Positions 1 through 5,641 of a stretch of 9,993 bases of DNA are shown one piece after another. The position numbers and the translations under genes are program-made. Where the stretch lies: NCBI GenBank assembly GCA_900545505.1, contig UQZC01000041.1, forward strand, positions 1 to 9,993, in the 5' to 3' direction. The notes below the pieces were generated by a model. That model had not been told where the DNA came from, ran no database searches, and was given only the letters and a program-made list of their open reading frames with translations. The stretch is from an uncultured Collinsella sp. (GTDB lineage: Bacteria > Actinomycetota > Coriobacteriia > Coriobacteriales > Coriobacteriaceae). Numbering within the stretch: position 1 is the stretch's first letter; every line of letters starts with the position of its first letter.

Positions 1-591
1 ATCGAGCTGTGTCTCGCCCTCGACGATGACGCCGTCGATAGGCACGCGCTCGCCGGGCTTGACGACGATGACGGTGCCCACGGCGATGTCATCGGGGAAG
101 ACCTGCTCGAGTGTGCCGTCGGGTTGCTCGACGTTGGCGTAGTCGGGTGCGATGTCCATCATGGCGCTGATCGATTTACGGCTCTTGCCCACGGCGTATG
201 CCTGGAACAGCTCGCCGACCTGGTAGAACAGCATGACGGCGGCGCCTTCGGCCATGTGCGGATCGGTATCGGGGAAGAGCACCATGGCAAACGCGCCGAT
301 GGTCGCGACGGCCATGAGGAAGCTCTCGTCGAACGCCTTGCCGCGGCGGATGTTGTTGTATGCCTTTTGGAGCACGTCGTAGCCGGCAATCAAAAAAGGC
401 ACGAGGAACAGTGCGAAGCTGGCGTAGATGTCGCCCGGGGTGCCGAATGCGGCAGTGAGGGTGCCGAGCTCATCGAGGGCGTACACCACGGCAAAAATGC
501 CCAGCGCTACCAGGATGCGGTTGCGCTTATGCTCGAGTGACTCTTTTTTCTTGCGCTTCTTCTTTTTCTTCTTGGGGTCGGCGGTGGCCAT
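1..591 (-). CDS. Heavy-metal P1B-type ATPase, N-terminal part (C-terminus beyond left edge)
   Basis: This is a membrane pump that would export soft or transition metal ions at the cost of ATP. Only the first 197 residues are present. A lysine-rich start (Lys/Arg run at residues 7-16) precedes four hydrophobic segments near residues 26-44, 54-76, 89-106 and 112-135, the usual P1B layout before the actuator domain. The stretch FDESFLMAVATIGAF (87-101), the FYQVGELFQAYAVGKSRKSI region (122-141) and PGERVPIDG (179-187) are typical of the CadA/ZntA zinc-cadmium-lead branch. The DKTGT, CPC and ATP-binding motifs lie outside the window, so metal choice cannot be read directly. There is no N-terminal HMA domain; a separate HMA protein is encoded just upstream. 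The start is set by GGGAGG (601-606), 9 nt before the ATG. An operator-like palindrome lies 23 nt upstream of the ATG. I am confident of the family and less sure of the metal. Confidence 0.9.
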   Translation of the reverse strand, partial: MATADPKKKKKKRKKKESLEHKRNRILVALGIFAVVYALDELGTLTAAFGTPGDIYASFALFLVPFLIAGYDVLQKAYNNIRRGKAFDESFLMAVATIGAFAMVLFPDTDPHMAEGAAVMLFYQVGELFQAYAVGKSRKSISAMMDIAPDYANVEQPDGTLEQVFPDDIAVGTVIVVKPGERVPIDGVIVEGETQLD

Positions 592-608
592 GACTCGTAT
601 CCTCCCAT

Positions 609-637
609 TTGAATGTATGAACACTCGCTCATATAAT
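609..637 (+). promoter_or_regulatory. Candidate antisense-facing promoter overlapping operator A
   Basis: TTGAAT (609-614), a 17-bp spacer and TATAAT (632-637) lie on the plus strand, facing away from the ATPase and into the HMA gene on its opposite strand. The operator fills the spacer, as in the sensor-gene promoter. It is a good match by sequence, but no plus-strand gene follows. It may be a by-product of the AT-rich palindrome. Confidence 0.35.
615..634. promoter_or_regulatory. ArsR/SmtB-type operator copy A, before the ATPase gene
   Basis: The sequence GTATGA-ACACTCGC-TCATAT has 6-bp arms around an 8-bp centre with one arm mismatch. It matches the two copies at 1353-1372 and 1388-1407. 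The spacing resembles the 12-2-12 palindromes known for SmtB/CzrA-family repressors. It lies between the HMA and ATPase genes, so the pump may have its own metal-controlled promoter. A weak minus-strand promoter is possible (TTGCCG at 655-660, 18-bp spacer, TTATAT at 631-636). Protein binding is inferred. Confidence 0.7.
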
Positions 638-647
638 TTCGCGAGCA

Positions 648-670
648 AAGGCCGCGGCAAGCGCGGCCTT
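648..670 (-). terminator. GC-rich hairpin after the HMA gene (possible weak terminator)
   Basis: Perfect 9-bp arms AAGGCCGCG and CGCGGCCTT enclose a 5-nt loop. It begins about 21 nt after the HMA stop. On the minus strand only TTT follows the stem, so it may attenuate rather than end transcription before the ATPase gene. Confidence 0.4.
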
Positions 671-691
671 GCGGGTTGGCGTAAACCTTGG

Positions 692-910
692 CTAGAGAAT
701 GATCTCGCAGTCCGGCTCGGCGTCGGCGGTGAACTCCACAACGCGGTCGAGGACCTCGTCGAACTCGGCTTCATCGGCCTCGAGCGTCAGCTTCTGGGTC
801 ATAAAGTTGACCGAAACGGACTTGACGCCATCGAGCTTGGCCAGCTCGTCCTGAAGCTCGCGCGCACAGTTGGCGCAGTCGATTTCGTCGAGCTTGAACT
901 GCTTTTTCAT
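692..910 (-). CDS. Free-standing HMA-domain metal-binding protein (72 aa)
   Basis: This small soluble protein has the heavy-metal-associated ferredoxin-like fold of CopZ-type chaperones and of P1B ATPase N-terminal domains. The metal-binding motif is DCANC with Cys12 and Cys15, preceded by EI instead of the usual GM. The DCANC form is common in zinc/cadmium pump domains. A third cysteine occurs near the end in EPDCEIIL (Cys68). The length matches one HMA domain. It sits between the sensor gene (62-nt gap) and the ATPase gene, whose product lacks an N-terminal HMA domain. It therefore probably acts as the detached metal-binding module or carrier for that pump. AAAGGA six nt before the ATG supports the start. 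Which metal it binds is not visible from the sequence. Confidence 0.88.
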   Translation of the reverse strand: MKKQFKLDEIDCANCARELQDELAKLDGVKSVSVNFMTQKLTLEADEAEFDEVLDRVVEFTADAEPDCEIIL

Positions 911-972
911 GGGGGTTCCTTTCTCTGTATTTGCGGCTTGGGTGCAGGCCGCGCTGGTACCGTGGTTGGTCG

Positions 973-1338
973 CTATTCGCAGATGTGGCTCATGCCTTGG
1001 TTGAGCATGGTGTAGACGTGGTCGTCGGCGAGCGAGTAGAGGATATTGCGCCCGTCGCGCCGGAATTTAACCAGGTGCGACTGCTTGAGTGTGCGCAGCT
1101 GGTGCGACACCGCGGACTGCGAGGTTTCGGTCGCTTCGGCGATGTCTGCCACGCAGAGCTCGCGGCCCATGAGGGCATAGAGGATCTTGATGCGCGTGGT
1201 GTCGCTGAAGACCTTGAACAGGTCGGCGAGGTCGTAGAGAAGCTCCTCGTCGGGAAGGTCCTCGGGCGAGCAGGTGGTCGGGATCGCGGGTTCGGTGGCC
1301 TCGATGTCGAGTTTCGTTTCATCAACGCGGATGCTCAT
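973..1338 (-). CDS. ArsR/SmtB-family metal-sensing repressor (121 aa)
   Basis: This is a winged-helix transcriptional repressor that should release DNA when metal binds. The fold is shown by LADLFKVFSDTTRIKILYAL (37-56), the recognition region TSQSAVSHQLRTLKQSHLV (72-90) and the wing KFRRDGRNILYSL (91-103). The C-terminal helix carries a complete alpha-5 site, Asp105-x-His107 and His118-x-x-Glu121, with the spacing of SmtB and CzrA, which sense zinc or cobalt. The alpha-3 segment reads ELCVADIAE: it keeps Cys62, but the second cysteine seen in CadC (ELCVCDL) is alanine. Cys23 is in the N-terminal arm. Zinc/cobalt sensing through alpha-5 is thus more likely than CadC-type sensing. It is the first gene of the sensor-HMA-ATPase cluster. 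AAGGGAT before the ATG supports the start. Two operator-like palindromes upstream imply autoregulation. Confidence 0.92.
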   Translation of the reverse strand: MSIRVDETKLDIEATEPAIPTTCSPEDLPDEELLYDLADLFKVFSDTTRIKILYALMGRELCVADIAEATETSQSAVSHQLRTLKQSHLVKFRRDGRNILYSLADDHVYTMLNQGMSHICE

Positions 1339-1352
1339 TGCAATATCCCTTC

Positions 1353-1372
1353 ATATGAACATGCGCTCATAT
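1353..1372. promoter_or_regulatory. ArsR/SmtB-type operator copy B
   Basis: ATATGA-ACATGCGC-TCATAT has perfect 6-bp arms around an 8-bp centre. It lies 14 nt before the sensor-gene ATG, downstream of the predicted transcription start, and is centred 35 bp from copy C. A repressor here would block elongation or initiation. Binding is inferred. Confidence 0.75.
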
Positions 1373-1384
1373 AACTTGCTTCCG

Positions 1385-1412
1385 ATTATATGAGTGTATG
1401 TTCATATGTCAA
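1385..1412 (-). promoter_or_regulatory. Sensor-operon promoter with operator C in its spacer
   Basis: On the minus strand, TTGACA (1412-1407) and TATAAT (1390-1385) are both perfect sigma-70-type hexamers separated by 16 bp. The spacer is almost filled by the palindrome ATATGA-GTGTATGT-TCATAT (1388-1407), which overlaps both hexamers. Repressor binding there would directly exclude RNA polymerase. The predicted start of transcription is near 1378, leaving a leader of about 40 nt. Confidence 0.8.
1388..1407. promoter_or_regulatory. ArsR/SmtB-type operator copy C
   Basis: The perfect arms ATATGA and TCATAT are separated by 8 bp. It overlaps the -35 and -10 elements of the sensor-operon promoter. 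It shares its arms with copies A and B. Confidence 0.78.
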
Positions 1413-1494
1413 TGACGTTCAGGTAATTCGTTGTACAAAATGATGGGGAATAGTGGACGAGATCCCGGACTGAGCGTTTTTTGATAGTCGATGC

Positions 1495-1540
1495 CAAGGT
1501 GGGTACCCTCGTGCCGTGCAAAAAAATGGAGTATTCTGCA
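1495..1540 (+). repeat. Inverted repeat copy 1 (46 bp)
   Basis: This copy begins CAAGGTGGGTACCCT, then has CGTGCAAAA, then AGTATTC and ends GCA. The same blocks in the same order occur on the minus strand from 1750 to 1706. The first 15 bases are identical, followed by 9-base and 7-base identical blocks, with one 1-base gap. The copies face each other across 165 bp. Confidence 0.8.
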
Positions 1541-1705
1541 ACTATAGGGGGTCCGCTAATTTATTGCAGGTCATATAATGCAGTTCAAGAGTTATCTTAG
1601 GGTGTTAATCCGATGAGTTCTTCCTCAAATGTTGCCTAACGCTCTCACGCAAGAGTGATTTCGCTTCACATTTGGATCCACTCGAGGGTGATAGACACCC
1701 GACCC

Positions 1706-1750
1706 TGCTGAATACTCGCAATTTTGCACGTCGCTAGGGTACCCACCTTG
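1706..1750 (-). repeat. Inverted repeat copy 2 (45 bp)
   Basis: Read on the minus strand it carries CAAGGTGGGTACCCT, CGTGCAAAA, AGTATTC and GCA, as in copy 1. It begins 9 nt after the stop codon of the DUF559-like gene. No target-site duplication is visible outside the pair. No further copy of the GAGTATTC core was found elsewhere in the window. Confidence 0.8.
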
Positions 1751-1759
1751 TTAGCCGGC

Positions 1760-2950
1760 CTAGTCTCCGGCCCCGAAGACCCTGCCCTCGGGCGCGAGGC
1801 TGCTTGTTTGGGCAAATGATGGGCTGTCGGATTCGACAGTCTGCATGTCATCGATTGCCGGAACTTCATTAATTGTCGGGTCATCCAGCGTGATGCCTTC
1901 GAGCGTTGCTTTTTCGAGGTCGATTCGTTGACGCTCTTCGGAATCCTGGCGAAGCTGCTTCTGAATTCGCTTTTTCTCTTCTATAAACCTTCTGAGCACA
2001 AACTGTCTCAGGTCCTCTTGCATGATTTGAAAGTCTTTTGGCAGACGCGAGGGGCGTACGCCCTCTTTCCGCTGGATTGCTTCCATGACCCTAACAAAAG
2101 AGCTGGCATGCATAAAGGAATAACGGCTGACGGTGATGATTCCGTATCCCATGGACGCAAGCGCATTCTTGCGCTCCTCATCGATGGCGCGGTCTTCTTC
2201 CGCGTCATGATAAAAACCGTTGTATTCAATGTCTGTGCGAGATTTCTTTAGATATGCATCCATAAAGAACTTTTTGCGTCTCGTGAGATTCTTTGCGGCA
2301 GCGGTGACCTGCACCTCGTAATCGGTCTCAATTCCCTTAATACCAAGTCCTCCTTCGCTTTTAGGCAGCGTTAGCATCATGACAAAGGCCGTTTCCATAG
2401 GAGACCGGCATCCGTCGCGCACACATTGGATCGCCTTTCGGGCAAGAGCCAGACCGTCGCATCTGGTAATGGAATTAAAGAACTGCTTTAACCTCTCGGT
2501 CGAGGTGAGCGCGAAACGCTCGGTATAGGAGGTGGAAGAGTCGGTTCCAAGGGAATAAGCGCCGCACAGTTCAAAGTAGTACTCCACTAGTTCGCGAAAA
2601 GAAAGATAGGTGGCGGCCTGAAGTGCGCAAAGCTCAACGCCAACAATGAAGATGCCATCTTCAAGCTCTATAAAGCGTGAGTTCGAGAATCGTTTTGAAG
2701 AAACGTGGCATTGACAGTTCATTGCATAGCGCGCATTCCTGCGATCAAACACCATCACCTCGAGGGAATCATTTGCGTCGAGGGAAACATCATGTTTGGT
2801 GAGCCATTCTGCGGCTGCGTCAAGGAGCGTTCCGGTGGGACATGATCCGTAAATCGCGGCAGGGTTACAGGACTCGATGCCTTTCGCAGACACCGAATGC
2901 GCGGCCTGGTAGACCGCTTTTGCAGTGGTATGTGACAATACGATACTCAT
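1760..2950 (-). CDS. DUF559/Vsr-like nuclease-fold protein (396 aa), putative
   Basis: No characterised protein is recognised. The middle of the protein resembles the DUF559/Vsr-like branch of PD-(D/E)XK nucleases: SPMETAF (Glu186), then FFMDAYL (Asp231), then DIEYNGFYHD (Glu242, Asn244, His248), then DEERKNALASMGYGIITVS (257-275). This follows the family order E...D...E-x-(D/N)-G..H...R...L...G. The N-terminus (LSHTTAKAVYQA, 5-16) recalls the arm of AbiEi-type and related DNA-binding proteins in actinobacteria, but that link is weak. Residues 311-350 are charged and probably helical or coiled-coil, followed by an acidic, disordered-looking tail. It stands alone in AT-rich flanks, which suggests lateral transfer. 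No Shine-Dalgarno precedes the ATG. GATATA (2960-2955) lies only 4 nt before it, so a leaderless message is possible. A DNA-related or defence role is inference. Confidence 0.72.
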   Translation of the reverse strand: MSIVLSHTTAKAVYQAAHSVSAKGIESCNPAAIYGSCPTGTLLDAAAEWLTKHDVSLDANDSLEVMVFDRRNARYAMNCQCHVSSKRFSNSRFIELEDGIFIVGVELCALQAATYLSFRELVEYYFELCGAYSLGTDSSTSYTERFALTSTERLKQFFNSITRCDGLALARKAIQCVRDGCRSPMETAFVMMLTLPKSEGGLGIKGIETDYEVQVTAAAKNLTRRKKFFMDAYLKKSRTDIEYNGFYHDAEEDRAIDEERKNALASMGYGIITVSRYSFMHASSFVRVMEAIQRKEGVRPSRLPKDFQIMQEDLRQFVLRRFIEEKKRIQKQLRQDSEERQRIDLEKATLEGITLDDPTINEVPAIDDMQTVESDSPSFAQTSSLAPEGRVFGAGD

Positions 2951-3282
2951 GGTATATATCGTGTCAGCTAATGCCGTGTTGATGGCGCTGAGTGAAAAAG
3001 TCGTTTTAGAGGTCTAACCAAATGCTGTCCAAAAACTTGACGCAATTATGAGTTGGTATGCCCTAAATAAAAGTTTTCGCAGCTTAGCTATAGCATATAA
3101 CTACTCAACTGCCGCACATTTGATAGTGATGCATCACCATCCGATAACGAATTACGTGTCGGGAATTGGCCGAAATCGTTCAAAATGAGGGTTCAGAATT
3201 TGTGATGGCAGATTTATTTGTGGAACGTAGGGCGGCCTCGCTGCGGGGGGGTGTTCCTATAGTTTGTTTGTCGTAGACGTTT
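2951..3282. other. AT-rich intergenic stretch with a short palindrome
   Basis: No gene is supported here. The stretch separates the DUF559-like gene from the 3' end of the exonuclease gene and is AT-rich. It contains the palindrome GTGATGCATCAC (3126-3137) and a small hairpin GTAGA-CGTT-TCTAC (3274-3287) at the end of the exonuclease gene that lacks a T-run. No clear terminator, tRNA or repeat was found. Confidence 0.55.
3126..3137. promoter_or_regulatory. Perfect 12-bp palindrome in the intergenic region
   Basis: GTGATGCATCAC is a perfect palindrome. It extends to 18 bp with one mismatched pair (ATa...cAT). It is about 175 bp upstream of the DUF559-like gene. It could be a protein-binding site, but nothing ties it to a regulator. 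Confidence 0.3.
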
Positions 3283-4251
3283 CTACTTGGCAAATAGGTT
3301 CTTGAGGTTGAACTCGGCTTGGACGGTGCGGAGCATGAGGTCGGTGTCGTCCAGGCCCAGATGCTGCTCGTTGGCGTCGGCGGCGAGGGTTCCACGGCGG
3401 CGCGCCCAGTTCTCGAGCGCGGCGGGGGCGGATTCGCGGGGGAGCGAGCGGACGTCGGCATCCAGGCTGCGGCAGATCTGGCGCGAGTCGATGACGATAA
3501 TCTTGCCGGCACGACGCGCCTCGGCGTAACCGTCCAGGTGAATCTTGAACCAGCTGTCCTCGAACGCGGCGTTATGCGCCATGTACGGGTACTTCTTCAT
3601 AAGCTTGAGCAGCTGCTTCTGCAGTCCCTTGTTCTCACGGAAGGGCGTTTTGCCGTCGATGTCGTCCCAAGTGATGTGGTGGATATTCGACAGCGGCACG
3701 TCCTCGCCGCGATAGATGTCGGGCAGGCCGCAGTAGTGTGCTTCGGCGTCATGCGGCACGGCGTCGCTGGTGAGCTCCATGATTTCCCAGCCCACGTTGA
3801 TGATGTAGCCGCGCTCGGGCGCGCGACCGGTGGTTTCGATGTCGATGCCCAGCACCGTGCCTTGGATGGGCTTGCGAGCGTAGGCGACGCCGAGCGCGTC
3901 GCGGTCGCCGCGGATCTCGCGCATGACCGACGCGGCGGTGCGCTTTTGCATCTTACCGATGGCGGCGCAGGTGTCGGCATCGGACAGGCCGCGCGAAAGC
4001 GTCGCGGGCGTCACGTTGCGCAGGCGCGCCTCGCCAATCTGGTCGCACAGGTCGCGGTTGCGGTCAGCCAGGTCGCGCACGGTGGCAAAGTCGAAGCTGG
4101 GGTCGCCCTCGGCGGTAAAGTACTCGGTTTCGAGCACCTTAAGGGCCTCCTCGCCCTTCTGGCGCTCGGACTCCATGGCGCCGTGATCGCCATAGATAAA
4201 CATGGGGATAAACGGCTGACGCTCGTATTCGAGTGCTTGTGAAACGTTCAT
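3283..4251 (-). CDS. DEDDh-family 3'-5' exonuclease (322 aa)
   Basis: This is a DnaQ-like exonuclease that should remove nucleotides from 3' ends using two metal ions. All acidic positions are visible: Exo I LGIDIETTG with Asp137 and Glu139, Exo II AHNAAFEDSW with Asp232, and Exo III HLGLDD with His297 and Asp302. The His-x4-Asp form places it in the DEDDh group. Residues 1-125 come before the nuclease domain and match nothing I know; they are charged and mostly helical-looking. There is no polymerase or BRCT domain, so it is not the full replicative epsilon or DinG type. AAGGAG seven nt before the ATG fixes the start. It is divergent from the exporter gene and alone on its strand. Substrate (DNA or RNA) and pathway are unknown. 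Confidence 0.88.
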   Translation of the reverse strand: MNVSQALEYERQPFIPMFIYGDHGAMESERQKGEEALKVLETEYFTAEGDPSFDFATVRDLADRNRDLCDQIGEARLRNVTPATLSRGLSDADTCAAIGKMQKRTAASVMREIRGDRDALGVAYARKPIQGTVLGIDIETTGRAPERGYIINVGWEIMELTSDAVPHDAEAHYCGLPDIYRGEDVPLSNIHHITWDDIDGKTPFRENKGLQKQLLKLMKKYPYMAHNAAFEDSWFKIHLDGYAEARRAGKIIVIDSRQICRSLDADVRSLPRESAPAALENWARRRGTLAADANEQHLGLDDTDLMLRTVQAEFNLKNLFAK

Positions 4252-4333
4252 ATAACTGCTCCTTGGACGGGCCGCACCGCGCGGCTCGGGTTCATTGAGA
4301 TGTGGCGAGATGATAGTTTACCATGGGCAACTA

Positions 4334-4361
4334 TTGGCATCGCGCCTAGGACAACTACAAT
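4334..4361 (+). promoter_or_regulatory. Candidate promoter for the heavy-metal exporter gene
   Basis: TTGGCA (4334-4339), a 16-bp spacer and TACAAT (4356-4361) lie upstream of the exporter gene. Transcription would begin near 4368 and give a leader of about 55 nt. A second TACAAT at 4386-4391 lacks a -35 at the right distance. Confidence 0.5.
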
Positions 4362-4391
4362 ACCCTAGTTGACCGCTAGGACTTTTACAAT
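4346..4391. repeat. Direct repeat of a 16-bp motif, 30 bp apart, before the exporter
   Basis: CTAGGACAACTACAAT (4346-4361) and CTAGGACTTTTACAAT (4376-4391) match at 13 of 16 positions and are spaced exactly 30 bp, about three helical turns. The first overlaps the -10 of the candidate promoter and the second lies just downstream of its start point. A tandem operator is plausible but inferred. Confidence 0.6.
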
Positions 4392-4423
4392 GCTGCCGAA
4401 AGACATGAAAGGTTCCATCCGTC

Positions 4424-5524
4424 ATGGATTTGCTGATTGATATTCTGCTCGACGCCGGCAAGGACACGCTCTCGCTGGCGCCGTTTTTGTTGGTGACGTA
4501 TCTTGCTCTCGAGACACTTGAGCACGTTGCGGGCGACCGCGTCAACGGCGCTATCAAGCGCGCCGGCGCTGCGGGTCCTGTGGCTGGCTCGCTGCTGGGC
4601 ATTGTGCCGCAGTGCGGATTTTCGGCCATGGCAGCAACGCTGTACGCCGGCCGTGTCGTGACGCTGGGCACGCTGGTCGCCGTGTTCCTCTCGACCTCCG
4701 ATGAGATGCTGCCGCTGTTGCTCGCCGAGCAGGTGCCCGTGCAGACCATGGCGATGCTTTTGGCTTCGAAGGCACTGATCGCGCTGGTCACGGGCTTTAT
4801 CGTGGACGCGGCTATCCGCGGCCTTCGTCGTAATGCCCGCGCGCATGCGGCGATTCGCCGTACCGTGCTGGGGACCGCTGCCAATCCGGCTCATGTGAAC
4901 TGCGCGCACGACGACCATACCGGGGGCGACATCATTGATGAAGTGGCCGAGGCGGGCGTGAGCGCCGACCACATCCACGAGTTGTGCGAGCGCGACCATT
5001 GCGGTTGCGATGATGATGAAGATGAACACGAGCGCGACCACGGACACAGCCATGACCACGGTCACGCAGGCGAGCATGAGCACCACCACGGCCATGGGCA
5101 CGACCACGGTCACTCCCACGAAGGTGCGCCCGTCCTGTCGATTATCCGCAGCGCGATCTCGCACACCGTGCAGGTTTCGGTTTTTATTTTCCTGGTGACG
5201 CTGATTCTAGTTGCCGTGCTCGAGACCTTCGGAGAGTCCGCGATCGAGCAGTTCCTGCGTGGCAACGAGACGCTCGCCGTCTTGGGCTCGGCACTCGTCG
5301 GCCTGATCCCCAACTGCTCGGCCAGCGTGGTCATTACGCAGCTGTACCTGGAGGGCGCGCTACAGCTGGCGCCGATGCTCGCCGGCACGCTCATTTCCGC
5401 CGGCGTGGGCTATCTTGTCCTGTTCCGCACAAACCGCAGCGCTCGTGAAAACGCCGTGTTCCTGGTCATGATGTACGTCATCGGCGCCGGCTGGGGCCTT
5501 ATCCTATCCGCCTTCGGCCTCTAA
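4424..5524 (+). CDS. Putative 10-TM heavy-metal exporter, ArsP_2-like, with His-rich loop (366 aa)
   Basis: This is a membrane permease that probably exports a metal or metalloid; the substrate of this family is unsettled. It has two hydrophobic halves that repeat each other. GSLLGIVPQCGFSAMAATLY (55-74), leading into LGTLVAVFLSTSDEM (81-95), corresponds to GSALVGLIPNCSASVVITQL (288-307), leading into LAPMLAGTLISAGVG (315-329). The paired VPQC and IPNC motifs put Cys64 and Cys298 in matching positions and suggest inverted-repeat symmetry with metal-accessible cysteines. The halves are joined by a hydrophilic loop (about 135-236) with an extreme His/Asp/Glu run at about 202-232, plus Cys188, Cys193 and Cys195, a likely metal-binding sponge. 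AAAGG lies 11 nt before the ATG. It is transcribed alone, with a terminator directly after. The family resemblance is clear; the metal is not. Confidence 0.85.
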   Translation: MDLLIDILLDAGKDTLSLAPFLLVTYLALETLEHVAGDRVNGAIKRAGAAGPVAGSLLGIVPQCGFSAMAATLYAGRVVTLGTLVAVFLSTSDEMLPLLLAEQVPVQTMAMLLASKALIALVTGFIVDAAIRGLRRNARAHAAIRRTVLGTAANPAHVNCAHDDHTGGDIIDEVAEAGVSADHIHELCERDHCGCDDDEDEHERDHGHSHDHGHAGEHEHHHGHGHDHGHSHEGAPVLSIIRSAISHTVQVSVFIFLVTLILVAVLETFGESAIEQFLRGNETLAVLGSALVGLIPNCSASVVITQLYLEGALQLAPMLAGTLISAGVGYLVLFRTNRSARENAVFLVMMYVIGAGWGLILSAFGL

Positions 5525-5539
5525 GTAGGCCTAAAAAAT

Positions 5540-5608
5540 GGGCTTCAAATAGCCATGCTCGGCGCCTGCGCAATGCGGCGACGCATGGCATTTTGAAGCC
5601 CGTTTTTT
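5540..5608. terminator. Intrinsic terminator, bidirectional, after the exporter gene
   Basis: The 19-nt arms GGGCTTCAAATAGCCATGC (5540-5558) and GCATGGCATTTTGAAGCCC (5583-5601) pair at 17 of 19 positions. A T6 run follows (5603-5608) and an A6 run precedes (5533-5538), so it can act on both strands. It begins 15 nt after the exporter stop. Confidence 0.9.
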
Positions 5609-5641
5609 GTTGAGCCATGGATTCCGAGCGCTCACACCGCT

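Larger units (their letters stand above)
1414..1759. other. AT-rich intergenic stretch holding an inverted repeat pair
   Basis: No convincing gene is present. The stretch lies between the sensor-operon promoter and the stop of the DUF559-like gene. Its main content is the inverted repeat pair at 1495-1540 and 1706-1750. Between the copies are a TATAAT (1574-1579) without a clear -35, an eight-codon reading frame starting at 1613 that I do not consider a gene, and a short hairpin GGGTG-ATAGA-CACCC at 1687-1701 with no T-run. Base composition is clearly more AT-rich than the metal operon to its left. Confidence 0.6.

Noticed and set aside
1613..1639. Eight-codon frame (MSSSSNVA) that might be a leader peptide
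   Set aside because: No supported promoter or downstream plus-strand gene, and too short to distinguish from chance.
1674..1686. Adjacent GGATCC and CTCGAG resembling a cloning polylinker
   Set aside because: Only two six-base sites, embedded in sequence that continues naturally between the inverted repeats; chance is a sufficient explanation.
1495..1750. Insertion sequence bounded by the inverted repeats
   Set aside because: The interval is 256 bp with no transposase and no visible target-site duplication, so I report inverted repeats and only suggest a miniature element.
3319..4242. Long plus-strand open frame opposite the exonuclease gene
   Set aside because: It mirrors codon bias of the real minus-strand gene, which has all DEDDh motifs and a good ribosome site; its own translation has no recognisable domain.
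4369..4391. TTGACC with TACAAT as the exporter promoter
   Set aside because: The spacer is only 11 bp, too short; TTGGCA with the upstream TACAAT at 16 bp is better.
5020..5125. Repetitive CAC/GAC-rich tract that could suggest a repeat array or CRISPR
   Set aside because: The units are irregular codons for the His/Asp-rich loop of the exporter, with no conserved repeat-spacer pattern.
4385..5164. Minus-strand open frame opposite the exporter gene
   Set aside because: It is the reverse of a GC-rich membrane-protein gene; the plus strand has the family motifs, ribosome site and terminator.
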